From Candidatus Doudnabacteria bacterium (GTDB lineage: Bacteria > Patescibacteriota > Doudnabacteria > UBA920), in NCBI GenBank assembly GCA_003151625.1, contig PLYC01000032.1, forward strand, positions 52,037 to 100,347: a stretch of 48,311 bases of DNA. Direction: 5' to 3'. A program made the translations under genes and the position numbers. The notes below the pieces were generated by a model that was not told where the DNA came from, ran no database searches, and saw only the letters and a program-made list of their open reading frames with translations. Below, piece by piece: positions 29,162 through 37,130 of the stretch (position 1 is the stretch's first letter; each line of letters begins with the position of its first letter).

Positions 29162-30346
29162 TCAAAAAATACTATTTTCCAGTTTTGTTGGAACATTTAT
29201 AAATTTTTTTACCTTCCCATTTTCCAAATAGACCAAATCCTCTATTCTAATTCCCCCTAACCCTTTAACATAGACTCCCGGTTCAATGCTAAATACCATT
29301 CCGTCCCGCATGACGTCTTTGGAGTTTGGTGAAAGGTTCGGGAGTTCGTGGATTTCCAAGCCCGTGCCGTGGCCGAGGGAGTGGATGAAGTATTTGTCGA
29401 GGTGTTTTTCGGCGAGAATGTCGACGGCTCGCTGATAAACATCATGGGCTAAAACAATCTCTCCCCTGCTCCTCTCCTCAGAAGGAGAGGGGTGCTCCGC
29501 GATTTTGCCGATAACACGCACAACTGCGGAGCTCTCCCCTCTTGAGGGGAGATGTCGCGAATGCATCTGAACGACAGAGAGGTTGCAAAAATTCATAGAT
29601 TCCAAATACGCCTTCTCCACCTGATTATAGGGCATTTCCAAACGTTTGGGAACCGTTTTTAAAAACACTGTCCGGGTAAAATCACTGCAATAATTTTTGT
29701 ATTTGAAGCCAAAATCCAAGATTATACTCTCGCCTGTTTTTAATAGCTTGTTCGATGGAACATGATGCGGCACCGCGGCGTTGCCCCCGCTTGCCACTAT
29801 GGCCGGAAAACTAATATCTTCCGCTCCCATTTTTAACCCGCTATTTTGTATAAATTTCGCCAGACGACTTTCCGTCATCCCCGGTTTTTTTATTTCCCTG
29901 CGGACCAAATGGAAAACCTTTTCCACAATTTGCATGCTCTTTTTTATCAGCGCTATTTCATCGGGCTCTTTAATCATCCGCTGGTAATCCACCGGGTCGT
30001 GCGCGACTGTAATCTTAATTCGTAATTCTTTATTTTTACTTCTTATGTATTTAACTTCCGAATAAGTAAACTCGCCAAAAACTTCCAACGTCTGATTTTT
30101 TGGCACATACATTCCGACATTCTTGAGAAAGTCAGAATGTACTCCCTCAATTTTCTCCAAACCATCGCCCAAAAACACCATATCCGTGTTAATTCGTCTC
30201 TTATTCGTGTTAATTGGTTTAATTAATAAATACCCGTGCATAAAAGAACGACCTGTTAAATACAACAGGTTTTCTTTTTTCTTAATTAAAATAGGGTTAA
30301 TTAGGTTTTTCCGTAGTTCCGCTATCCGGGGTTGGTTTATAGCCAT
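29162..30346 (-). CDS. M24 family aminopeptidase (Xaa-Pro type) with repeat insertion
   Basis: 394 aa from ATG complement 30344-30346 (MAINQPRIAELRKNL). Pita-bread fold: metal ligands in ILDFGFKYKNYCSDFTRTVF (two Asp), FIHSLGHGTGLEIHE (His), FSIEPGVYV (Glu) and RIEDLVY (Glu). The creatinase-type N-domain fits Xaa-Pro dipeptidase/aminopeptidase P. Residues ~255-295 (MHSRHLPSRGESSAV...PSPSEERSRGEIV) are two translated dispersed repeats in a loop between the ligands. Overlaps the upstream small gene by 50 bases. Confidence 0.9.
   Translation of the reverse strand: MAINQPRIAELRKNLINPILIKKKENLLYLTGRSFMHGYLLIKPINTNKRRINTDMVFLGDGLEKIEGVHSDFLKNVGMYVPKNQTLEVFGEFTYSEVKYIRSKNKELRIKITVAHDPVDYQRMIKEPDEIALIKKSMQIVEKVFHLVRREIKKPGMTESRLAKFIQNSGLKMGAEDISFPAIVASGGNAAVPHHVPSNKLLKTGESIILDFGFKYKNYCSDFTRTVFLKTVPKRLEMPYNQVEKAYLESMNFCNLSVVQMHSRHLPSRGESSAVVRVIGKIAEHPSPSEERSRGEIVLAHDVYQRAVDILAEKHLDKYFIHSLGHGTGLEIHELPNLSPNSKDVMRDGMVFSIEPGVYVKGLGGIRIEDLVYLENGKVKKFINVPTKLENSIF
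29461..29585. repeat. Tandem in-frame repeats inside the M24 gene
   Basis: Two palindromic pieces, 'cctctcctcagaaggagagg' and 'gagctctcccctcttgagg', separated by about 40 bases, with 'atgtcgcgaatgcatctg'. Same family as purH, tatD and ATP-grasp insertions. Confidence 0.65.
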
Positions 30347-30638
30347 ATTCAATAGCCTTATTTTTCATTTTTATTAACAGTCGCTCCGCGTCGCTGCCTA
30401 AAGTGTCCAGATCCTTTAAACTTATACCCGATTTTTCCTTCACTTGGGCCGCCCTATATTTTAAATTTTCAAAAGCCACGAGCTCTTCTGCAAACTCATC
30501 ATCAAATTGTTCCTGAGTTTTTCCTCCTAACTCCTTTAGTTCTCCAATTTCTAACCCGATCGTCATTAGTAAATCTACCAATACTTTGTCAACCTCTGAC
30601 CAGCTTAAAAATCTATCCGGATTTCTTTCATCCCTCAT
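30297..30638 (-). CDS. Hypothetical protein, 113 aa
   Basis: ATG overlaps the glyS stop (ATGA), so it is translationally coupled. Mostly helical and acidic (WSEVDKVLVDLLMTIGLEIG, EELVAFENLKYRAAQVKEK, DAERLLIKMKNKAIEYG). No recognised domain. The 3' end overlaps the M24 start by 50 bases in another frame. Confidence 0.6.
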   Translation of the reverse strand: MRDERNPDRFLSWSEVDKVLVDLLMTIGLEIGELKELGGKTQEQFDDEFAEELVAFENLKYRAAQVKEKSGISLKDLDTLGSDAERLLIKMKNKAIEYGYKPTPDSGTTEKPN

Positions 30639-32017
30639 ATAATTTTATTGGCTAAATAATTTTTTAACTCTTCCACCTTCACCCTCGGCTGTTCCTTGGT
30701 ATCGCGATCACGGACGGTTACAGAGCCGTCTTTTTCTATGGTGTCAAAGTCCACGGTAATGCAAAACGGCGTGCCAATTTCGTCTTGGCTGTAATATCTT
30801 TTTCCAACATTACCGCGGTCGTCCCAGGCCACGTTAAAATGCGGGGAGAGACTGTTGTAAATTTCTTTGGCTTTTTCTACCAGCAAAGGTTTGTTGGCCA
30901 GCAAAGGGAAAACCGCCACTTTGTAAGGCGCAAGCCTGGGAGGCAAAGCCAAATACACGCGGTCAACCTCTTCACGGTAGCTATCGAGCAGTACCATAGC
31001 CATTAAGCGGTTAATACCCACCGCCGGCTCTATGACGTGCGGAATAAATCTTCTGTTCGTATGAGGGTCGGTATAAACCAGTTCCATGCCGGAAAATTGG
31101 CTATGCTGTTTTAAATCGTAATCTGTGCGATAAGCCAAACCCCATAATTCCTTAAAGCCAAACGGAAAATTATATTCCAAATCCTCCGTGCGCTTGCTGT
31201 AAAAACTGCGCTCTTCGTTGCCGTGCTCGCGCCAGCGTAAATTTTCTTCTTTTATTCCTAGAGCGGCGGTAATAAACTTCCACATTTGTTTTTTCCAGTC
31301 CTCAAACAAGTCTTCCCATTTTACAGCTTCGGGATCGAAAAAATATTCTATTTCCGCCTGCTCAAATTCCAGTGTGCGAAAAATAAAATTGCCTTTAGTT
31401 ATTTCGTTGCGGAAAGATTTCCCAACCTGGCCAACGCCGAACGGCAATTTTACGCGAGTGGAATCTAAAATATTTTTAAATGACAAAAAAATCCCCTGCG
31501 CGGTTTCCCCGCGCAAATATACCAGGGACTGAGCTTCCGGAACTATCCCAACGTGGGTTTCAAACAACAAATTAAATTTCCTAACCGGGGTCCAATCAAA
31601 CTTGCCGCAATTGGGGCACTTAATTTTATGTTTTTGAATAACAGCGTCCAGCTCGGCCTCGCTTTTCCCTTCCACCTTCATTTCCGGCAAAGCCTCTTCT
31701 ATTAAATGGTCAGCCCTGGTTCTGGTATGGCAATTTTTACATTCCACCATAGCATCGGCCAAATTAGCCACGTGGCCGCTGGCTACCCAGGTCTTAGGGT
31801 GCAAAATAATCGATGAATCCAAACCCACCATATCGGGGCGCGAGCGGACAAAAGTCTGCCACCAGGCGTCTATAATATTCTTTTTTAACTCCACTCCAGC
31901 CGGCCCGTATTCGTAAGAGTTCGCAAGCCCGCCGTAAATTTCACTGCCCGGAAATACAAACCCCCGGCGCTTACACAAACTGACAATTTTTTCCATTAGA
32001 TCATTGTTTTCGGCCAT
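30635..32017 (-). CDS. glyS: Glycyl-tRNA synthetase (dimeric class II type)
   Basis: 460 aa from ATG complement 32015-32017 (MAENNDLMEKIVSLCKRRGF). Alpha2-type GlyRS. Class II motif 2 (SFRNEITKGNFIFRTLEFEQAE) and motif 3 (VIEPAVGINRLMAMVLLDSY) are visible, plus a CxxC...CxxC zinc module (VECKNCH, IKCPNCGKFDWTP). C-terminal anticodon-binding domain ~360-460 (YKVAVFPLLANKPLLVEKAK). First gene of a glyS-hyp-M24-hyp-M16 operon. TATAAT lies about 40 bases upstream of the start. Confidence 0.95.
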   Translation of the reverse strand: MAENNDLMEKIVSLCKRRGFVFPGSEIYGGLANSYEYGPAGVELKKNIIDAWWQTFVRSRPDMVGLDSSIILHPKTWVASGHVANLADAMVECKNCHTRTRADHLIEEALPEMKVEGKSEAELDAVIQKHKIKCPNCGKFDWTPVRKFNLLFETHVGIVPEAQSLVYLRGETAQGIFLSFKNILDSTRVKLPFGVGQVGKSFRNEITKGNFIFRTLEFEQAEIEYFFDPEAVKWEDLFEDWKKQMWKFITAALGIKEENLRWREHGNEERSFYSKRTEDLEYNFPFGFKELWGLAYRTDYDLKQHSQFSGMELVYTDPHTNRRFIPHVIEPAVGINRLMAMVLLDSYREEVDRVYLALPPRLAPYKVAVFPLLANKPLLVEKAKEIYNSLSPHFNVAWDDRGNVGKRYYSQDEIGTPFCITVDFDTIEKDGSVTVRDRDTKEQPRVKVEELKNYLANKII

Positions 32018-32081
32018 AAAGCTTGAATCTTTAATCTTAAATCTAAGTTGATTATACCAAAATCCCTTTGTTTGGGCAAAA

Positions 32082-32130
32082 AGAAAACCGCGTCCACAAC
32101 TGTCAGACAAGACAGCGGGCAGCGGTGTGG
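32082..32130 (-). terminator. Terminator of mini-gene 32148-32411
   Basis: CTGTC/GACAG (32100-32115) inside CCACA/TGTGG. On the minus strand it is followed by GCGGTTTTCTTTTT. Confidence 0.65.
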
Positions 32131-32147
32131 GTCGCATAATAGCGCAC

Positions 32148-32411
32148 CTAAGATATGGGTTGCCCCGGTGGAATGATGACCTTGGTCAGGTCGACGCCCA
32201 GGTCTCCCTGCCGACGAGATGCCCAGTACTTCCTCATTCGCTCCGAAACCTCCTGCCGCTCGGCAGGATTCATAGACTTCCGGCCCCGGCGCTTGGGAGG
32301 AGGCTTCGGCAAGAGCAAAGAATTACACTGTAATTCTTCGAGCGTCTTTATGACTCGCTCCAGTACATCCACCTCGGCGCGCAATCTCTGAATCGTCTCT
32401 TCCAAATTCAT
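32148..32411 (-). CDS. Small coiled-coil basic protein, 87 aa, possible DNA-binding regulator
   Basis: ATG complement 32409-32411 with a GGGGG-type SD (AAGGGGGAT). Residues 1-28 form a short coiled coil (NLEETIQRLRAEVDVLERVI). A Pro/Arg-rich linker (PPPKRRGRKSMNP) is followed by ERQEVSERMRKYWASRRQ. The GRKSMxxxxRxxxSERMRKYWA pattern resembles small proteins with a GRR-MS-A..R..I..A..KRWA motif that I associate with nucleic-acid binding; that is inference. Own promoter and terminator; mini-gene class. Confidence 0.6.
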   Translation of the reverse strand: MNLEETIQRLRAEVDVLERVIKTLEELQCNSLLLPKPPPKRRGRKSMNPAERQEVSERMRKYWASRRQGDLGVDLTKVIIPPGQPIS

Positions 32412-32490
32412 ATATAGTATCCCCCTTCTTCTTCAAATTGTCCTTCATCGATGATTTTGAACCGTACATTAATCCAAAATCATACTCATC

Positions 32491-32519
32491 AAAGTATCAT
32501 AACTTAACCTAAATGTAAA
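32491..32519 (-). promoter_or_regulatory. Promoter of mini-gene 32148-32411
   Basis: TTTACA (complement 32514-32519), 17-bp spacer, TACTTT (complement 32491-32496). The -35 directly abuts the terminator at 32517-32546. Confidence 0.5.
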
Positions 32520-32546
32520 GGCTCGGCTGTATGGCCGAGCCTTTTT
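32517..32546. terminator. Bidirectional terminator near the tgt 3' end
   Basis: GGCTCGGC (32520-32527) pairs with GCCGAGCC (32534-32541), with TTTTT on the plus side and AAA...TTT context on the minus side. Next to it, GTCAAAG/CTTTGAC (about 32557-32575) adjoins the tgt stop. Confidence 0.8.
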
Positions 32547-32577
32547 AACTTACGAACGTCAAAGATGGCCTTTGACT

Positions 32578-33819
32578 TTATTTGCCTTTTGTATAATCGC
32601 GATAATTTTCCTTCATCTCGTTAAAATAATCGTACTGTATAGCCGTGCGAATTTTAACCATTAAATTCAGGTAAAAACGCAGGTTGTGCATTGTGGCCAG
32701 ACGAATGGCCAGGGGTTCCCCGCTGGCAAACAGGTGGCGAAGATACGATTTGGTGTGGTTTAGGCATAAATAGCAGTCGCAAGTGTTGTCTATTGTGGTA
32801 AAGTCTTCTTTATACTTTTCCAGGCGGATGTCGATGGTGCTATAGCCATCAGCCGTTTGATTTTCCGACTTCCGACTTCCGACTTCCGATTTTGCAGAAA
32901 TATACAACCGTCCATGCCTGGCCTCCCTTGTCGGGATTACGCAGTCGAAAGTATCACAACCCCGGCTTACTGCCTGGACAATATCAAAAGGAGTGCCGAC
33001 CCCGAGCAAGTGCTTGGGCGAGGTCTCCGGTAAAAATGGAATAACGGCTTCCACGGCCCTCATCATTTCGCTATGCGGTTCCCCTACCGCCACGCCGCCA
33101 ATAGCAAAAGCCTCAAAGCCTAAAGCCACCATGTCTTTCGCCGACTGCTCACGAAGATCGGGAAAACTTGCGCCCTGAACAATCCCCCATAATTTTTGGC
33201 CGGGGTTTATTGGATCGCCGTCGATAATAATTTTTTGAAATTCTTTAATGGCGCGCTCGGCCCACCGTTTGGTAAGTGCGATGGACTCTTTACTGCGTTC
33301 GTATTCAAACGGATAACCGGGAAAATCGTCCAATATTAAAGATATATCACTGCCTAAGTTGGCCTGAATATCCACGGATTTTTCCGGGCTTAAAATTTCC
33401 TGCCTGCCGTCCAAGTCGAACTGGAACAGTACGCCGGCCTCCATAACTTTGTATACGCCATCCGCCTTCGCTAAAGCTTCGGCGGATGACCCTCTATTTT
33501 TATCACGGCGGTGGGTCAAACTAAAAACCTGGAAGCCGCCGCTGTCGGTAAATATCGGCCCTTTCCAGTTCATAAATTTGTGCAGGCCGCCGGCTTTGTA
33601 AATAAGCCCGTCCCCCGGCCGTTGCCACAAGTGGTACGTGTTGGCCAAAATAATTTCCGCGCCCCAAAATTTTAGCTCCTCGCTCGTAACCGCCTTTACC
33701 GTTCCCTTTGTCCCAATAGGCAAAAACGCCGGGGTCTGTACATCCCCATGCGCGGTATGTATCATCCCCGTCCGCGCGACGGATGATGGGTCTTTTTTTA
33801 GAATATCGAAGTAAGGCAT
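32578..33819 (-). CDS. tgt: tRNA-guanine transglycosylase with two translated repeat insertions
   Basis: 413 aa from ATG complement 33817-33819 (MPYFDILKKDPSSVARTG). Exchanges G34 for preQ1 in GUN-anticodon tRNAs. Seen: FTDSGGFQVFSL (catalytic base D92), LDDFPGYPFEYERSKES, FDCVIPTREARHG (nucleophile D292) and the zinc site TCDCYLCLNH with MHNLRF. Residues 103-121 (HRRDKNRGSSAEALAKADG) and 310-326 (KSEVGSRKSENQ, a GAAGTCG tandem repeat) are insertions. The ATG is six bases after a TATACT box, so the mRNA may be leaderless. Whether queuosine precursors are made or salvaged is not shown here. Confidence 0.93.
   Translation of the reverse strand: MPYFDILKKDPSSVARTGMIHTAHGDVQTPAFLPIGTKGTVKAVTSEELKFWGAEIILANTYHLWQRPGDGLIYKAGGLHKFMNWKGPIFTDSGGFQVFSLTHRRDKNRGSSAEALAKADGVYKVMEAGVLFQFDLDGRQEILSPEKSVDIQANLGSDISLILDDFPGYPFEYERSKESIALTKRWAERAIKEFQKIIIDGDPINPGQKLWGIVQGASFPDLREQSAKDMVALGFEAFAIGGVAVGEPHSEMMRAVEAVIPFLPETSPKHLLGVGTPFDIVQAVSRGCDTFDCVIPTREARHGRLYISAKSEVGSRKSENQTADGYSTIDIRLEKYKEDFTTIDNTCDCYLCLNHTKSYLRHLFASGEPLAIRLATMHNLRFYLNLMVKIRTAIQYDYFNEMKENYRDYTKGK
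32866..32892. repeat. In-frame GAAGTCG tandem repeat in tgt
   Basis: Seven-base unit (ccgactt on the plus strand) three times plus a partial copy, translated as SEVGSRKSE. Confidence 0.8.
33463..33492. repeat. In-frame dispersed repeat in tgt
   Basis: 'ccgccttcgctaaagcttcgg' family element, translated SSAEALAKADG; the same family, and the same peptide AEALAK, occurs in the ATP-grasp gene. Confidence 0.75.
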
Positions 33820-33841
33820 GAATATAGTATAACGTATTATC

Positions 33842-33860
33842 AAAAGAGGGGCACTCCCCT
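33842..33860 (-). terminator. Hairpin terminator between 33919-34263 and tgt
   Basis: AGGGG/CCCCT stem with CTTTT on the minus strand. It separates the pnp-33919 transcript from tgt. Confidence 0.6.
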
Positions 33861-33918
33861 TAAAGCAAAGAGTAACCCTCTAACCTATTATATTTACTTG
33901 ATCTTGCGAGAACGTCCT

Positions 33919-34263
33919 TTAATTTACTCTTCTTGGATAAATTCTCGCTAATTGATGCTTCCAATCTGATGAATTTTCAGTTATATCCGCAATCATACCA
34001 CTACCTTTTGCCTGGCCATTAAAAAAATCAGCAACTTCTTTTTGGCTTGCGCCGCTATCAATCAATTTTTTTAGTTGCTCTCCTAAAATTTTTGCGGCAG
34101 CAGGATCTCGTTTTGCGAACTCCAAAAAGTCCTCAACACTAACCCCTGCCTGTTGCATTTCCATTTTGAAAGTTCCGCGCTTCCCGGTACCTCCAATATT
34201 ATCGGGTCGGTTATCAGGCCTCATTTGCGGTGGGAGATCGTAAGTTGATGGATGTCTAGACAT
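33919..34263 (-). CDS. Hypothetical protein, 114 aa
   Basis: Starts 14 bases after pnp. Disordered N-terminus (PPQMRPDNRPDNIGG), then helical segments (VEDFLEFAKRDPAAAKILGE, QLKKLIDSGASQKEVADFFN) and a basic tail. No known domain. Co-transcribed with pnp; an RNA-related role would be a guess. Confidence 0.55.
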   Translation of the reverse strand: MSRHPSTYDLPPQMRPDNRPDNIGGTGKRGTFKMEMQQAGVSVEDFLEFAKRDPAAAKILGEQLKKLIDSGASQKEVADFFNGQAKGSGMIADITENSSDWKHQLARIYPRRVN

Positions 34264-34277
34264 ATTTTTTATATTAC

Positions 34278-36530
34278 TTATCTGTCAAAATTCCTTCTCG
34301 GGGGTCTGCCGCCGCCACTGCGTCCGCCGAATGAGGGACGTCGCGGGCGGGAATCGTCAAAGCCGCGATCACCGCCGGAGGAGGCGGAAGCCAGCTGTTC
34401 CGGAGTCGGGGCTGCGGCAAACGGTTTATGGGTAAGGTTTATTCTACCTTGGTCGTCAATTTCAGAAACCTGGACTTTTAGGGTATCGCCGATTTTAACA
34501 ACATCTTCCACTTTATTTACGCGGTAGTTGGCCAACTGGGAAATATGAACAAGACCGTCTTTGCCTGGCAGGACTTCCACAAACGCGCCAAAATCCATAA
34601 GCCTGACAACTTTGCCTTCAAAAATTTCACCGGGCTGGACTTCACGCACAATATCCTGAATCCACTTTACAGCCTTGGCGGAGCTTTCGGCAACGGTTGA
34701 TGTCACCATGACCAATCCAGAATCTTCTATATCAATTTTCACCCCGGGACAGCTGGCAATAATTTCGTTAATTATTTTGCCGCCCGCGCCAATAACTTCG
34801 CGAATCTTGTCGGGCTTTATCATAAACGATGTTATTCGGGGAGCGTAAGGGGAAAGGTCGGGGCGCGGCGCGGAAATAGCTTCTTTCATTTTGCCAATAA
34901 TGTGTACGCGCGCGGGCTTGGCCTGCTCCAAAGCCTGGGCTAAAATGTCTGCACTCAAACCTTTAACCTTCATATCCAATTGCAAAGCGGTAACGCCGGT
35001 TTCACTGCCGGTGACTTTAAAATCCATATGTCCGTTAAAATCTTCTATACCAGCAATGTCGGTTAAAACTTTAAAATTATTTGGGTTTGTTTCGTCCATT
35101 ACCAAACCCATGGCACAGCCGCCAATAATTCCGGTAATAGGCACGCCGGCATCCATTAAAGCCAACGTGCTTCCGCAAGTCGAGGCCATAGATGTTGAAC
35201 CGTTGGATGACATAATTTCCGAAACCAAACGCATAGTGTAAGGAAAAGTTTCCTGCGGAGGAAGAACTACTTCTACGGCTCGTTCGGCCAGCATTCCGTG
35301 GCCGATTTCACGGCGGCCGGGGCCTCTTAGCGGCGCAACTTCGCCCACGCTGTAACCCGGCATATTATAGTGGTGGATGTAGCGCTTGGTGCGGCCTTCG
35401 GTGGGGTCTTCCATTCCGTCCAAAGTCTGTTCGTCGCCTTTACTGCCCAAAGTTACCACGGTTAACGCTTGTGTTTCTCCGCGGGTAAATAAAGCACTGC
35501 CGTGAGTGCGTGGCAAAACCCCAACCTCGCAGGTTATGGGGCGGGTTTCATTTAATTTGCGGCCGTCCACGCGGCGTTCTTTGCTTAATATTTGATGTTG
35601 CTGATATTTTTTTAAAACCTTGTCTATGGCTTTGGCCGCGTCTTTTTCCACGTTTATGCCTTCAATTTCTCCGAGAGAAGATTTTACCGCCTCGATAATT
35701 TCTTTTGTCAGTTTATCAACATTGATTTCACGCTCTTCCTTGCTTTTTACATATATAGCCGAGTCAGTTTTGTCATCGGTTAAAAGCTCTTTAACTTTTG
35801 CCATAACGCTTTCGTGAGGAGCAACTATTATAGGCTCGGATTTTTCCTTGCCAACTTGTTTGACAAATTCAATTTGACACTTTACCAATTCTCCCAAAAA
35901 CGGCTGGGCAAACTTAATGCCTTCCACAATTTCGGCCTCGGTAACCAGCTTGGCGCCCATTTCCACCATAATAATGTGTTCGCCGGTGCCGCAAACTATT
36001 AAATCCATAGTCGATGTAACCTGCTGTTCGTGAGTCGGGTTAACAATATAGTTGCCATCCACCTTACCTACGCGCACGCCGGCGACCGGTCCGTCAAAAG
36101 GAACGTTGGAAATAGCCAACGCCATGGAGCAGGCGTTAACCGCCAGCATGTCGGGCTCGTTTATTCCATCTATGCACAAAACCATAGCCGTAACCTGGAC
36201 GTCGTTGCGCATTCCGTCCGGAAAAAGCGGCCTTAAAGTTCGGTCAATAACTCTGCCTTTTAATATTGCGTCATCGGTAGCGCGGCCTTCGCGTTTTATC
36301 CAGCGACTGCCTTTAATTTTACCGGCAGCATACAGACGCTCCTCGTAATCCATAAGCAGAGGGAAAAAATCTATTCCCTCCCTGGCTTTATCGCTCATTA
36401 TGGTTGTGGCCAAAACCACCGTGTCGCCTACGCGCGCCAAAACCGCGCCGCTGGCCTGTCCGGCCAATTTGCCCGTTTCAAAACTAAAATCGGCCTCGCC
36501 GATTTTGCAGGAAATCTTTTTAGATTCCAT
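34278..36530 (-). CDS. pnp: Polynucleotide phosphorylase
   Basis: 750 aa. Two RNase PH domains (N-terminal KISCKIGEADFSFETGKLAGQASGA; second with ITCEVGVLPRTHGSALFTRGETQAL and GSNGSTSMAS as SSNGSTSMAS), a KH domain (KIREVIGAGGKIINEI, ~585) and an S1 domain (GEIFEGKVVRLMDFGAFVEV, ~650). The C-terminal tail is Gly/Arg-rich (GGRSGGGRPPRRNFDR). 3'-5' phosphorolytic exonuclease. AAAAGGGA is a plausible SD. Normally next to rpsO, but here separated from it by the 36.6-44 kb block. Confidence 0.96.
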   Translation of the reverse strand: MESKKISCKIGEADFSFETGKLAGQASGAVLARVGDTVVLATTIMSDKAREGIDFFPLLMDYEERLYAAGKIKGSRWIKREGRATDDAILKGRVIDRTLRPLFPDGMRNDVQVTAMVLCIDGINEPDMLAVNACSMALAISNVPFDGPVAGVRVGKVDGNYIVNPTHEQQVTSTMDLIVCGTGEHIIMVEMGAKLVTEAEIVEGIKFAQPFLGELVKCQIEFVKQVGKEKSEPIIVAPHESVMAKVKELLTDDKTDSAIYVKSKEEREINVDKLTKEIIEAVKSSLGEIEGINVEKDAAKAIDKVLKKYQQHQILSKERRVDGRKLNETRPITCEVGVLPRTHGSALFTRGETQALTVVTLGSKGDEQTLDGMEDPTEGRTKRYIHHYNMPGYSVGEVAPLRGPGRREIGHGMLAERAVEVVLPPQETFPYTMRLVSEIMSSNGSTSMASTCGSTLALMDAGVPITGIIGGCAMGLVMDETNPNNFKVLTDIAGIEDFNGHMDFKVTGSETGVTALQLDMKVKGLSADILAQALEQAKPARVHIIGKMKEAISAPRPDLSPYAPRITSFMIKPDKIREVIGAGGKIINEIIASCPGVKIDIEDSGLVMVTSTVAESSAKAVKWIQDIVREVQPGEIFEGKVVRLMDFGAFVEVLPGKDGLVHISQLANYRVNKVEDVVKIGDTLKVQVSEIDDQGRINLTHKPFAAAPTPEQLASASSGGDRGFDDSRPRRPSFGGRSGGGRPPRRNFDR

Positions 36531-36620
36531 TGTACTAATCCCTTTTCTTTCAAGATGACGTATGTGTTGACGACGACTTTTTCAAAAAGTCTTCGCTGTA
36601 CCCACACACCATCTGGAAAG

Positions 36621-37019
36621 TTAATTGTTATATTTTGCCAATACTGCGAGTATTTTACCTAAAATTTCGTCCGGTGTAAAGTAGGCTTTTACTAAATAAT
36701 CGTCGGCTCGTAAATTTTTGACCCTTAAAATATCGCTGTTGCTCCAAAGGTTGCTTAAGACTATTACCGGCAAGTCGGCAATTTTTTTGTCGGTACTTCC
36801 GCGGATGCTTTCCAAAACCTGAAAGCCATCCATTTCGGGCATCATTAAGTCCAGCAAAATTAAATCCGGGAGCTTTTCACCTACCATTCTTACCCCCTCT
36901 TTGCCGTCCTGGGCGTGACGAACATCAAAGCCGCTTGCCCCCAGCTTATGAGAAACAATCTCCGCCATAGCGACATCGTCTTCCATTACAATAACATTTT
37001 TTTGTGTTGATTTTGCCAT
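36621..37019 (-). CDS. Receiver-only response regulator
   Basis: 132 aa CheY-like receiver: acidic pocket VMEDDVA (residues 12-15), phospho-acceptor LILLDLMMPEMDG (D57), SNLW (Ser) and YLVKAYFTP (Lys) switch residues. There is no output domain. It is divergent from the plus-strand operon that ends in a histidine kinase, and the 110-bp gap between them carries two opposing extended -10 promoters. A functional pair with that kinase is inference. Upstream of pnp by about 90 bp. Confidence 0.9.
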   Translation of the reverse strand: MAKSTQKNVIVMEDDVAMAEIVSHKLGASGFDVRHAQDGKEGVRMVGEKLPDLILLDLMMPEMDGFQVLESIRGSTDKKIADLPVIVLSNLWSNSDILRVKNLRADDYLVKAYFTPDEILGKILAVLAKYNN

Positions 37020-37043
37020 TTCTTTTTTAAAAATCCCTTATAA

Positions 37044-37084
37044 ATTATAGCATAATGGTAAAAATAAGGGAAATGTGATATAAT
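37044..37084. promoter_or_regulatory. Divergent extended -10 promoters between regulator and operon
   Basis: Minus: TGCTATAAT (TATAAT at complement 37044-37049), toward the response regulator. Plus: TGTGATATAAT (TATAAT at 37079-37084), toward the five-gene operon. Neither has a good -35. Confidence 0.6.
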
Positions 37085-37130
37085 TTAACCAATCTTGCTC
37101 TCATAAACTTACAATTTAAACAAAAAAACC

